64,000 nucleotides of DNA from M0103 sp040386155 (GTDB taxonomy: Bacteria > Bacteroidota > Bacteroidia > Flavobacteriales_D > Crocinitomicaceae), in NCBI GenBank assembly GCA_040386155.1, contig JAZKFZ010000005.1, forward strand, positions 124,001 through 188,000, given 5' to 3'. The notes under the pieces were generated by a model. It was not told the DNA's origin. It made no database searches and was given only the letters and a program-made list of their open reading frames with translations. Position 1 is the first letter of the stretch. Each line of letters opens with the position of its first letter. Of this stretch, positions 1 to 7,989 are shown one piece after another. The position numbers and the translations under genes were made by a program.

Positions 1-175
1 CCTCATTCGTTTGAGTGCCAAAATTTTCTCCTTTTAACATCACTTTAGCAAATGGTACTTCAATTCCTTCCGATGATACTGCGCCTTGAATTTGAACCAA
101 TTGAGCACTACAAACTCTGCTACTTAAGAATAAGTATAGTATTATAAAGAAGAAATAATGAGGAGTGAACTTCAT
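1..175 (-). CDS. N-terminus of an exported protein, possibly a TonB-dependent receptor (partial)
   Basis: The start codon is at 175 and the reading frame runs off the left edge of the window, so only 58 residues are visible. They begin with a signal peptide (MKFTPHYFFF, then a hydrophobic stretch ending in CSAQ). The mature part (VQIQGAVSSEGIEVPFAKVMLKG) has the look of a carboxypeptidase-regulatory-like beta-sandwich, the usual N-terminal module of Bacteroidota TonB-dependent outer membrane receptors. The gene is divergent from a DtxR/MntR-type regulator, which would fit a metal or siderophore receptor, but the transport domain is outside the window. The family call is therefore an inference from the signal peptide and the first beta-strands. 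Confidence 0.6.
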   Translation of the reverse strand, partial: MKFTPHYFFFIILYLFLSSRVCSAQLVQIQGAVSSEGIEVPFAKVMLKGENFGTQTNE

Positions 176-205
176 TGATTATTATTTTAACAACAAAAGT
201 AATAA

Positions 206-221
206 GTTAGAGCAATCTAAC
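206..221. promoter_or_regulatory. candidate operator for the DtxR/MntR-type regulator
   Basis: A perfect palindrome with 6-bp arms, GTTAGA-gcaa-TCTAAC, sits in the 110-bp divergent intergenic region between the exported-protein gene and the metal-responsive regulator. DtxR-family operators are interrupted palindromes in such positions. Assignment to this regulator is inferred from location and symmetry only. Confidence 0.35.
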
Positions 222-273
222 AATATAGTTTTGGAATTATTTTATCAACAATGAACTAGAATGACAATTTGTT

Positions 274-281
274 TATATTTG
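274..281 (+). promoter_or_regulatory. candidate -7 box (TATATTTG) of the metal-dependent regulator gene
   Basis: TATATTTG matches the Bacteroidota -7 consensus TANNTTTG. It ends only 4 bp before the ATG at 286, so transcription would begin at or next to the start codon and the mRNA would be nearly leaderless. No convincing -33 TTTG at the usual distance was found, so confidence is low. Confidence 0.3.
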
Positions 282-285
282 TTTA

Positions 286-957
286 ATGAATTCTTTGACT
301 GAAGAAAATTACTTGAAGGCACTTTACACCTTGGCTGATCTTAAGGGCGAAGCGAACGTGAATGATTTGTCGAAGCATCTTGGCATTAAAATGCCTACTG
401 TAACGAGTATGATGAAAAAACTTGCAAGTAAACATCTAGTTCATTACGAAAGCTACAAGCCACTGCGCCTCACTGAAAACGGTAAAAAAGAAGCTGCCTT
501 AATTGTGAGAAAGCATCGACTTACCGAAATGTATTTGGTAGAAAAGATGGGATTTGGTTGGGAACAAGTGCATGAAATTGCAGAACAAATTGAACACATT
601 CAATCGCCAGATTTTTTTGAAAAAATGGATGAGTTATTAGGCTTTCCAAAATTAGACCCGCATGGTTCACCAATTCCTGATAAAAATGGAGAAACCGTTT
701 GGCAATCCTACGAAAAATTAAGTAATTGTATGAGCGGAGACACTGTGAAGATTGCAGCTGTAATCAACACAAGTGGTGATTTCTTGACCTTTTTAAACAC
801 ACGAGAAATTTCATTGGGACTCCAATTGCAGATCATCAGCATTGAATCTTTTGATCAATCAATGACAGTTAACTTTGAAAATCACACCAATGAAATGCTT
901 AGCAGTACTGTATGCGAGCGACTACTAGTGGAAAAAATTTCTAGTATTCCACAGTAA
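286..957 (+). CDS. DtxR/MntR-family metal-dependent transcriptional regulator
   Basis: A 223-residue metal-sensing repressor. An N-terminal winged helix-turn-helix (about residues 5-60, with the recognition region IKMPTVTSMMKKL) is followed by the metal-binding/dimerisation domain (about 65-140, with HRLTEMYLVEKMGFGWEQVHEIAEQIEH and DPHGSPIP typical of the family). A C-terminal FeoA/SH3-like domain covers about 150-220. Members repress manganese or iron uptake genes when the metal is bound. The gene stands alone on the plus strand, divergent from a probable receptor gene, with a palindrome between them. It converges on the phosphohexomutase gene with an 18-bp gap. Whether it senses Mn or Fe cannot be read from the sequence. 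Confidence 0.9.
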   Translation: MNSLTEENYLKALYTLADLKGEANVNDLSKHLGIKMPTVTSMMKKLASKHLVHYESYKPLRLTENGKKEAALIVRKHRLTEMYLVEKMGFGWEQVHEIAEQIEHIQSPDFFEKMDELLGFPKLDPHGSPIPDKNGETVWQSYEKLSNCMSGDTVKIAAVINTSGDFLTFLNTREISLGLQLQIISIESFDQSMTVNFENHTNEMLSSTVCERLLVEKISSIPQ

Positions 958-975
958 AATAAAATTCAAGAGTAC

Positions 976-2385
976 TTATTGACAGATTGTTTCTTCTGTG
1001 ATTTTCAATATTTTACGAACTTCTTCCAATGTAGGTGCTTCTGCATAAGTTCTTAACACTGGCTCTGTTCCAGATGGGCGAATCATTACCCATCGATTTT
1101 CATCAAAAAAGTACTTAAATCCATCAATTGTTTTCAGTTCTTTCACTTGGTATTCACCAAAAGCTTTGTAGTTGTCTTCTTTGCAGTTAGCTATAATTTT
1201 TTGCTTCAACTCTTCAGTAATATGCAAATCGCTTCGTTCAAATTTGAATTCACCTACAATTTCATAGACTTCATCAATCAGTTGATCCAAGGTTTTCCCA
1301 GACTTCGCCATGAATTCCCAAATGATCAATCCCATCCAAATTCCATCACGCTCAGGGATATGTCCTTTTACAGCAATTCCACCTGATTCCTCTCCTCCGA
1401 TCAGCACATCATCTTCCACCATGATACTAGCAATTTCCTTAAAGCCAATTTTCGTTGTCTCAAGTTCCAGTCCATAATGTTTTGCCATTTGCTCCACACG
1501 CGGTGTGACAGAAAAAGCAATAACTACCTTGCCTCTCATCTTTTTGTAATTCACCAAATAATGAATCAACAATAAAATAATATGGTGCGAATCGATGAAT
1601 TCTCCCTTTCCATTATACAATCCAATTCGATCAGCATCGCCATCCGTTGCAAGTGCACAATCCACATTTTTCGTTGCTTTAATGAAAGCCTCTAATTCTT
1701 GCAAATTTTTTGCAATTGGCTCTGGTGCTTGACCTTTAAACGATGGGTTATGTTCGCAATGTAAAAAAGTAGTGTTTGGCAACACACGCTTCAAGACATT
1801 TTGTCCAGCCCCATACATCGCGTCGTACACCAAATTAAGTCCTGAATTCTGAATTGCATCGAGGTCAAAATTGCGTTTTAGGTGATCTACATATTGGGTT
1901 TCTAAATCAACAAGTTCGCATTTTCCTTCTGCTTCAGCTTTTTCAAAATTGATTGATTTCCAGTCAACAGAGCTAACGGCTGGAATGATATCTTCCACTT
2001 CTTGAACATTCTGAGGAGATAAAGGTCCACCAAAATAAGCTTTCAACTTATAACCGTTGTAAGTTGGTGGGTTGTGACTAGCGGTAAGAATAACTCCAAT
2101 TTGACAATTGTACTCTTTGGCAGCCAATGAAATCATTGGCGTTGAGACAAATCCTTTGGCGTAGCGCACATGAATTCCTTGCGCGATAAATGTTCTGATA
2201 CACGTATCCATAAATAGCTCACCCGCAAAACGGCAATCATGTCCAACAACTACAGAAGGACTATCATAATTTTTCTTGAGCCATTCGCCCGTTGCTTGAG
2301 CAACTCGTGCTACATTTTCAACTGTAAACTCATCGGCAATAATTGCTCGCCATCCGTCGGTACCAAATTTTATTTTTGTTGTCAA
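976..2385 (-). CDS. alpha-D-phosphohexomutase (phosphoglucomutase/phosphomannomutase family)
   Basis: A 469-residue cytoplasmic enzyme that moves phosphate between C1 and C6 of hexose phosphates. All four active-site loops are visible: the phosphoserine loop TASHNPP (about residue 102), the metal loop DGDADR (about 247), the sugar-specificity loop GEESGG (about 332) and the phosphate-binding loop RPSGTEP near the C-terminus. Length is normal for the family. Substrate choice (glucose, mannose or glucosamine phosphate) cannot be decided from these motifs. It begins FGTDGWR, typical of the family, which supports the start at 2385. Confidence 0.9.
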   Translation of the reverse strand: MTTKIKFGTDGWRAIIADEFTVENVARVAQATGEWLKKNYDSPSVVVGHDCRFAGELFMDTCIRTFIAQGIHVRYAKGFVSTPMISLAAKEYNCQIGVILTASHNPPTYNGYKLKAYFGGPLSPQNVQEVEDIIPAVSSVDWKSINFEKAEAEGKCELVDLETQYVDHLKRNFDLDAIQNSGLNLVYDAMYGAGQNVLKRVLPNTTFLHCEHNPSFKGQAPEPIAKNLQELEAFIKATKNVDCALATDGDADRIGLYNGKGEFIDSHHIILLLIHYLVNYKKMRGKVVIAFSVTPRVEQMAKHYGLELETTKIGFKEIASIMVEDDVLIGGEESGGIAVKGHIPERDGIWMGLIIWEFMAKSGKTLDQLIDEVYEIVGEFKFERSDLHITEELKQKIIANCKEDNYKAFGEYQVKELKTIDGFKYFFDENRWVMIRPSGTEPVLRTYAEAPTLEEVRKILKITEETICQ

Positions 2386-2435
2386 GTTTCGATTTTTTTT
2401 AGAATGGTCAAAAATAATAAAATACTATTGCAGTT

Positions 2436-2975
2436 TTAGACCTTTGCATGTATTTTCTTCAATGCCAATTTGTTTTTGTAAAACTGTTTATTGGCAATGT
2501 AGATGGATTTTTTTACTTCGCAAAAGACAATTTCGCGTTTTTTGTCCATCAAATTTGTGGTCTTTATAATTACAATTTCATTTTCTGATTCCACTCGATT
2601 TTTAATCTCGTCAATCTCTTCCTGAGAGAAATCAAAATCAGCAAACAAATGTTCTCGGGCTGGACGTTTAAATACAATTTCAGCAGACTTGTCCCAGACC
2701 ACGTAATCACCACCCAAAATGGAGGTTAATTGAATCATTGGAATTGGGTCGACAGCTGAAAACATGCTACCACCAAAAATGGTGTTCATATAATTCCGAT
2801 TTTTCCATCCAATTTTAAGTCGCACTTCTACATGAAAAAGACCCTTGGACACCGATTTAACTCGAGCCGTACTTCTTCGGTACATGGGAGAAATATTGAA
2901 TCCAGTTTTAAAAAGACGTTCCTTCCCAAAGATTTTTTCTCCTTTTTCGAAGAGGTATTTATACGTAGACATCAA
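2436..2975 (-). CDS. DUF4442 hotdog-fold protein (thioesterase-like)
   Basis: A 179-residue protein with the DUF4442 pattern: a beta-rich N-terminal part with YRRSTARVKSV, then NRNYMNTIFGGSMFSAVDPIPMIQL, the long hotdog helix with its preceding turn, then WDKSAEIVFKRPA. DUF4442 proteins are related to acyl-CoA thioesterases, but no reaction has been assigned and I do not infer one. The gene lies between the phosphohexomutase and a histidine kinase on the same strand, with 50-bp and 22-bp gaps. An ATG three bases downstream of the first (2972) is an equally good start. Confidence 0.8.
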   Translation of the reverse strand: MMSTYKYLFEKGEKIFGKERLFKTGFNISPMYRRSTARVKSVSKGLFHVEVRLKIGWKNRNYMNTIFGGSMFSAVDPIPMIQLTSILGGDYVVWDKSAEIVFKRPAREHLFADFDFSQEEIDEIKNRVESENEIVIIKTTNLMDKKREIVFCEVKKSIYIANKQFYKNKLALKKIHAKV

Positions 2976-2997
2976 CTACAAATTTAATGTAAAAAAC

Positions 2998-4764
2998 TCA
3001 AGTAGATGAAGGGTTCTCGGATGTTGAAAAATTTATTTGAATTCCAAATCCTTCTTTCAAGGTTAAATAATGATATTTTGCATCAAGCTGTTGAATCAAG
3101 GCCTCTATAATTTCAACTCCTGTAGAATTTAATTTTAATAGTTCGACCTCGTTTAAATAGCCAATTCCATTGTCCCAAAATTTCAAATTTACTACTTCCC
3201 TATTCTGTTGATCTCTTAGTAATTGAATATTGATTGTACCGGATTCTATGTCCTTAAACGCATGTTTATACGCATTGGTCAATAGCTCACATAAAATTAA
3301 ACCCACCGGGACAGCATCATCAATAGACAACTCAATTTTCTCAATATTCATTTCAACGTGAATTTTAGTAACTCGAGAAGAATAAGTACGATTCAATTGA
3401 TCAATTAACTTTTCTAGATATGCACTCATCTCAACAAATGCAACATCGTGGTTCAAATACAGTTGATTATGAATGAGTGAAATAGCAAAAATTCTATCCT
3501 TACCCTCCTCAATAATGCGAAGTGCCTCAGTATCTGTGATATTTTTCGACTGCAAATTCAGAAGACTGGATACCACTTGTAAATTGTTCTTCACGCGATG
3601 GTGAATTTCCTTGAGTAAATTTTCTTTCTCTTTAAGTGAATTTCCAATCAATTTATTTTTTTCGTTGATTTCATTACGCTGCTTAATTAGTAGCTTATTT
3701 GTTCTATTTTTCTGCCGAACAAATAGCACTGTAATCAGTGTTCCAATGAAAGTAAAGCATAGAACAAATATAAAAAAGAGCTGTAGTTGACTATTTTTCT
3801 TTTTCTCTGTTTCTAACAGTGCTTTCTGTTTCTCACTTTGGAAATCTTTTTCCAATTCAGTCGTTAAATCTATTCTTTGTTCGTCTTCAAGCACATCATC
3901 AATTTGACTTTTTTTATCTAAGTAATAATAAGCGGAATCGACATTATCCTGTTCTTCGAAATAATATTGCAACAAGCTAAAGGTTTGATACAAGTCCCTA
4001 TTTTCGACATTCTCTTTGTACAGCACTACTGAATCTAAATACTTCTTCGCCTTCTCTTGAGCATTATTAAATAGGTAAAATTCGCCTAGATTTGATCTTG
4101 AATATTGGAGAGCTCTTATCCATTTATTTTTAAGGGCAATGCCATATGATTTGTGAAAAAATTCTTCAGCATCGCGAAATCTATTGTCAAAAAAGTAAAT
4201 TTGGGCAGCACTATTCAGTGTGTTGTAGATAAGGTATTCATTTTTAGAATCCATTGCAATCTTAATTGCTTGCTTTAGATTGCTATCAGCTAAGGGTGCA
4301 TTATTTTTAAACTGATAATACCTTGAAAAATCGATAAAGCACTTACATTTCAGAAAATCGTCTTTACCTGCCTTTGCAAAGACAGCCTTTACTCCCTTAA
4401 AATAGGCCTCAAAATCACCTTTTACACCCTTGTAAACAGCATTGTAATAGTTAAGGTAATTTAAATCAATTGGATCCACACTATGAATTTCTTTAAAGGT
4501 CTTTGCCTTGTTTAATTCATACTTCACTCGCGCTACATCTCCAATTGAAGCGTACAAACTGATTTTTTGAATAAAAATTTTAAAGCGCTGTTGTGGAGTG
4601 CCATCGATATAACGCTCTTCTAGCTCACGCATTTGCTTTTTGGCAGCGTTGTAATCAATGACCATTGTATTTCTAATATTCTTGATGCAACCCTCGAGCG
4701 ATTCAGCATGAACCGTCAGATGCATTGAAAAGAAAAAAGTAAATGCAATAAATCGAATTAGCAT
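2998..4764 (-). CDS. TPR sensor histidine kinase, HisKA_2 type
   Basis: A 588-residue membrane kinase. It has a signal peptide (residues 1-20, ending in VHA-E), a periplasmic helical-repeat region resembling TPRs (about 30-300), a coiled coil, one membrane segment (about 330-349), and a cytoplasmic HisKA_2 domain with the phospho-acceptor region IHHRVKNNLQ (His388/His389). An HATPase_c domain follows, with N-box LCELLTNAYKHA and G-box WDNGIGY. Bacteroidota have many such TPR kinases, usually paired with LytTR or REC regulators. No partner regulator is adjacent here. The TPR part would sense or bind a periplasmic partner; this is inferred from the architecture. Confidence 0.88.
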   Translation of the reverse strand: MLIRFIAFTFFFSMHLTVHAESLEGCIKNIRNTMVIDYNAAKKQMRELEERYIDGTPQQRFKIFIQKISLYASIGDVARVKYELNKAKTFKEIHSVDPIDLNYLNYYNAVYKGVKGDFEAYFKGVKAVFAKAGKDDFLKCKCFIDFSRYYQFKNNAPLADSNLKQAIKIAMDSKNEYLIYNTLNSAAQIYFFDNRFRDAEEFFHKSYGIALKNKWIRALQYSRSNLGEFYLFNNAQEKAKKYLDSVVLYKENVENRDLYQTFSLLQYYFEEQDNVDSAYYYLDKKSQIDDVLEDEQRIDLTTELEKDFQSEKQKALLETEKKKNSQLQLFFIFVLCFTFIGTLITVLFVRQKNRTNKLLIKQRNEINEKNKLIGNSLKEKENLLKEIHHRVKNNLQVVSSLLNLQSKNITDTEALRIIEEGKDRIFAISLIHNQLYLNHDVAFVEMSAYLEKLIDQLNRTYSSRVTKIHVEMNIEKIELSIDDAVPVGLILCELLTNAYKHAFKDIESGTINIQLLRDQQNREVVNLKFWDNGIGYLNEVELLKLNSTGVEIIEALIQQLDAKYHYLTLKEGFGIQINFSTSENPSST

Positions 4765-4844
4765 TGGCCGTGAATAGTATATTAACGATTTAAATATACG
4801 AAAATATTACACCAAGCAGCAAAGTGTTATTGAAAGATCGAAAA

Positions 4845-6089
4845 CTAAACTGTGAATTCGTTGATTGTTTTTTCAATAATGCGAACACATTCCATTAGTT
4901 GTTGCTCGTTCATAACTAAGGGAGGTGCAAAACGAATGATATTTCCATGTGTTGGTTTTGCAAGTAAGCCATTTTCAGCTAATTTCATACAAAGATCCCA
5001 TGCTGTTGAACTTTCTGGTGTATCGTTGACAATGATTGCGTTTAACAAGCCTTTTCCACGTACTTTCAAAATCAACGATGAATTATCGATGATCCGTTGC
5101 ATTTCTGATCGAAAAATAATTCCCAATCGTTCCGCATTTTCCACTAAATTTTCGTTCTGAACAACTTCTAGCGCAGCGATTGCCACTTTGGCAGCGATTG
5201 GGTTACCACCGAATGTTGAACCGTGCTGACCAGGTTTGATCACCATCATAATTTCATCGTTTGCTAACACTGCAGAAACTGGATAAACACCACCAGAAAG
5301 CGCTTTACCAAGCACCAAAATATCTGGTTGCACATTTTCGTGATGCACCGCTAATAATTTTCCTGTTCGGGCAATTCCAGTTTGCACTTCATCAGCGATG
5401 AACAAGGCACCAAATTTCTCACAAAGTGCTTTTGCACCTGACAAAAATCCTTGATCTGGAACATAAACGCCAGCCTCTCCTTGAATAGGTTCTACCAAAA
5501 ATCCAGCTACATTTCCAGCTGCCAATTCTTTCTCCAAAGCAGCTAAATCATTGTAAGGAATTGTTACGAACCCCGGTGTAAACGGCCCGAAATTTTTGTT
5601 GGCATCTGGATCGCTTGAAAATGAAACAATGGTAGTAGTTCTACCGTGAAAATTTCCTTCACAAACAATTATTTTCGCTGTATTTTCAGCAATGCCTTTC
5701 TTTTCATAGGCCCATTTTCTACACAATTTTATCGCAGTTTCTACTGCTTCAGCGCCCGTATTCATTGGTAAAACCTTGTCGAAACCAAAAAAAGAAGTAA
5801 CAAATTTCTCGTATTCACCCAAGACATCATTGTAAAATGCTCTAGAAGTAAGCGTTAACACTTTTGCTTGATCTATCAGTGCTTGAATAATTTTTGGGTG
5901 ACAATGACCTTGATTTACTGCAGAGTAGGCAGATAGAAAATCGAAATATCTTTTTCCTTCAACATCCCAAACGTATACGCCTTCACCTCTATTTAAAACA
6001 ACTGGAAGTGGGTGGTAATTATGTGCACCAAATTGATCCTCTAGCTGCATCAATTCTGCTGATGTTGATTTCATTGTCATTGTATTCAT
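4845..6089 (-). CDS. rocD: ornithine-oxo-acid transaminase
   Basis: A 414-residue PLP enzyme converting ornithine and 2-oxoglutarate to glutamate-5-semialdehyde and glutamate. Fold-type I class III aminotransferase features are all present: MNTGAEAVETAIKLCRKW (cofactor phosphate site), GNFHGRT, the Asp of IADEVQTG, and the Schiff-base lysine in LGKALSGG (Lys262). The N-terminal GAHNYHPLPVVLNRGEGVYVWD is diagnostic of ornithine aminotransferase against acetylornithine transaminase. Length is normal. The gene is monocistronic, with over 100 bp of AT-rich sequence on both sides. Confidence 0.93.
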   Translation of the reverse strand: MNTMTMKSTSAELMQLEDQFGAHNYHPLPVVLNRGEGVYVWDVEGKRYFDFLSAYSAVNQGHCHPKIIQALIDQAKVLTLTSRAFYNDVLGEYEKFVTSFFGFDKVLPMNTGAEAVETAIKLCRKWAYEKKGIAENTAKIIVCEGNFHGRTTTIVSFSSDPDANKNFGPFTPGFVTIPYNDLAALEKELAAGNVAGFLVEPIQGEAGVYVPDQGFLSGAKALCEKFGALFIADEVQTGIARTGKLLAVHHENVQPDILVLGKALSGGVYPVSAVLANDEIMMVIKPGQHGSTFGGNPIAAKVAIAALEVVQNENLVENAERLGIIFRSEMQRIIDNSSLILKVRGKGLLNAIIVNDTPESSTAWDLCMKLAENGLLAKPTHGNIIRFAPPLVMNEQQLMECVRIIEKTINEFTV

Positions 6090-6230
6090 AAACTAAAAAT
6101 TGCAAATTATGCTCGCTGGTCTCGGACAACGAAAATCCTTTCCTCATTTAGCGCAGAGAGAAATCATCTGTTGCGCAAAGATAAGAGATTTTTTAGCGAA
6201 AAAAAAGTGAATAAAATTTAGAAAACAGTA

Positions 6231-7007
6231 TTAGATCACCACCGAAATATCAATTAACATTAAAACTGTTTTCTTTATTGTACTCACCTTTTCAATCCAC
6301 ACCACAGCATAATTGGCAGATTTTGGATCATTGGCCACGACGTTTACTACGTAATAGTTTTTAGGGTTGAAATCTCCCTTTTTGGAAAGAAATTCTCCAA
6401 TAGCTAATTCTTGATTCCGTTTTACTTTATAGATGAATACTTCATCCGTATTTTTATTCGCTACTACGATGGTGACCTTTTTTCGTGTAGAATTTTTGAT
6501 CACCAGCTGCGTGGAATCAATAGCAACAATACTTGAAGTCTTCTTTTCTTCCTTGATTTCCTCCTTTTTTGATGGTGTTCCTGGCTCTTGCGGCACATAC
6601 ATTAGTGTTTCGCGCTCCGTATTTAAAGAATAATCTTCCTTGCGATTGAAAGTACCGTCTTCATTGTAGTAACTTGTAACATCGTAATATTGAATTCCAC
6701 CATCTGGCTGAAAGGTTTCTCTTACTGAGCTAAGTTGCCCATTTTCATAATATTTTGGATACAATCCAGCGCCACCGTGACGGTAACCGTGTTCTCCTTT
6801 GTGGATTTCCTTTCCTTTATTGTCGAATGCAATAAATGTGTTGAATCGGAAATTTGCATCGGAACGAAAATCGATCGTAGAAACCTTACCGTTAGCATGA
6901 TAGCTAAGTGTGGAATCGCCTAATTTGCCTTTCAAAACTTTTGTCTTGAGCTGTGCATTTACAGTAAACAAAGAAAGAGTTAAGAGGAAGAGTAGTGTTG
7001 CTTTCAT
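6231..7007 (-). CDS. exported protein with YwqK/MORN-like repeats
   Basis: 258 residues with a signal peptide (residues 1-18, ending VNAQ). Residues about 25-130 carry repeated short beta motifs of the type G-x-x-x-x-YHANGK, YYENGQLSSV and YYNEDGTFNRKED. These resemble the YwqK-type antitoxin-repeat/MORN family common in exported Bacteroidota proteins. A low-complexity acidic/lysine linker (about 145-160) is followed by an unrecognised C-terminal beta domain. Function is unknown. The next gene downstream in transcription order is the ornithine aminotransferase, over 140 bp away, so co-transcription is unlikely. Confidence 0.65.
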   Translation of the reverse strand: MKATLLFLLTLSLFTVNAQLKTKVLKGKLGDSTLSYHANGKVSTIDFRSDANFRFNTFIAFDNKGKEIHKGEHGYRHGGAGLYPKYYENGQLSSVRETFQPDGGIQYYDVTSYYNEDGTFNRKEDYSLNTERETLMYVPQEPGTPSKKEEIKEEKKTSSIVAIDSTQLVIKNSTRKKVTIVVANKNTDEVFIYKVKRNQELAIGEFLSKKGDFNPKNYYVVNVVANDPKSANYAVVWIEKVSTIKKTVLMLIDISVVI

Positions 7008-7044
7008 TATTTCTCATTTTTCATGTTGTTTAGACAAGAACAGT

Positions 7045-7145
7045 ACCACTTTTTAGAGGCAAGAGACAAGACAAAAGAGGCAAGACTAGTTTTCTTTTAC
7101 AAATAAATTAGTCTTTTAGCGAAGCGTTCTTGATTCTTGACTCTT
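7045..7145. repeat. low-complexity intergenic stretch with short CAAGA(C/G) repeats
   Basis: Between two minus-strand genes the sequence contains several near-copies of short words such as GAGGCAAGA, GACAAGAC, TTCTTGATTCTTGACT and CTTTTAG. The left part (caaga words) is roughly complementary to the right part (tcttg words), so the region could fold. No coding potential or recognised regulatory motif was seen. Confidence 0.45.
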
Positions 7146-7877
7146 TTAGTCTATCTCGTAACGCAACTTGATAGTAATACTCGCATTCTTCTTTTTAGAA
7201 GAGGTATTGAAACTTCCACCCCACGAGTAATCTTCCGAAGAATTTTCAGCTGTAATTTGAATAACACCCATGTCAGCGCTTTTTAATTTCCCTAGTGCGC
7301 CGCCCGCATTTTCTGCAATTTTATCGGCTCTTTCTTTCGCGTCTTTAGTTGCAGCTTCAATCATTTTCAACTTCAATTGTGCTAATTTTGTATAATAGTA
7401 TTCAGGAGTATAGGCGTTAAACTCCACTCCTCTATCAATAAAATCAGTTACTTGTCGCGAAATTCCCTCCACCAAATCTACTTGCTTTGATTGTACTTTA
7501 AGGTCTTGTGTCAACACGTAACCATTAAAAACAGTATTTCTCAAGTGACCATTTTCATCGTAATCATAAAAATAATCTTTACTAATATTTACACCCAAAA
7601 AGATCATTTCATCTTCTTTTAATCCTTTTCCTTTTAAGTACTTAATAATTGTTTCTTTGTCTTTATTCAGTGCCGTACTTGCTTCTTTTAGCTCATATGC
7701 TTTTCGTGAAAAGTTACCTTGCCATACAATTAAGTCGCTCGTAAAATTTTCTTCACCGAGACCAGTAACAGCAATGGAATTAGGAACTTTTGCTCTGTTT
7801 TTATATCCACTTGCTAATAAATATCCTGCTACTACAACGGCAAACGCGATGATGATGGTATTTAAATGTTGTTTCAT
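7146..7877 (-). CDS. SIMPL-domain (DUF541) protein
   Basis: 243 residues. An N-terminal membrane anchor or uncleaved signal (about residues 7-24) is followed by a SIMPL/DUF541 domain (about 34-240). Family signatures include ITVTGLGE-like VTGLGEENF, the helix SRKAYELKEASTALNKDKETIIKYLKGKGL and the later AATKDAKERADKIAENAGGALGKL. Proteins of this family are periplasmic or surface-associated and oligomerise; their cellular role is poorly defined. The start at 7877 gives a proper signal anchor. It is preceded by an unusual 8/16-bp repeat array (7887-7951). Confidence 0.85.
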   Translation of the reverse strand: MKQHLNTIIIAFAVVVAGYLLASGYKNRAKVPNSIAVTGLGEENFTSDLIVWQGNFSRKAYELKEASTALNKDKETIIKYLKGKGLKEDEMIFLGVNISKDYFYDYDENGHLRNTVFNGYVLTQDLKVQSKQVDLVEGISRQVTDFIDRGVEFNAYTPEYYYTKLAQLKLKMIEAATKDAKERADKIAENAGGALGKLKSADMGVIQITAENSSEDYSWGGSFNTSSKKKNASITIKLRYEID

Positions 7878-7886
7878 AATTTGAAT

Positions 7887-7955
7887 GTTAGGACTGTTTG
7901 ATGTTAGGACTTTATGATGTTAGGACATTAGGACTACGTGCTTTTAGGACGTAAA
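7887..7955 (+). repeat. tandem octamer-based repeat (GTTAGGAC units in 8/16-bp register)
   Basis: Five copies of (G/A/T)TTAGGAC start at 7887, 7903, 7919, 7927 and 7943, that is at spacings of 16, 16, 8 and 16 bp. The unit is therefore an octamer or its 16-bp dimer. The copies lie in the short gap upstream of the SIMPL-domain gene. Related octamers occur in reverse orientation at 27,391-27,420. The function is unknown. Confidence 0.75.
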
Positions 7956-7989
7956 GATATTAAACATTTATACTGCTATTTTTATTACA

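Noticed and set aside
976..2385. Naming the mutase glmM
   Set aside because: The four loops are common to all phosphohexomutases; GlmM normally has a different N-terminal and sugar-loop context, and I see no glm neighbours.
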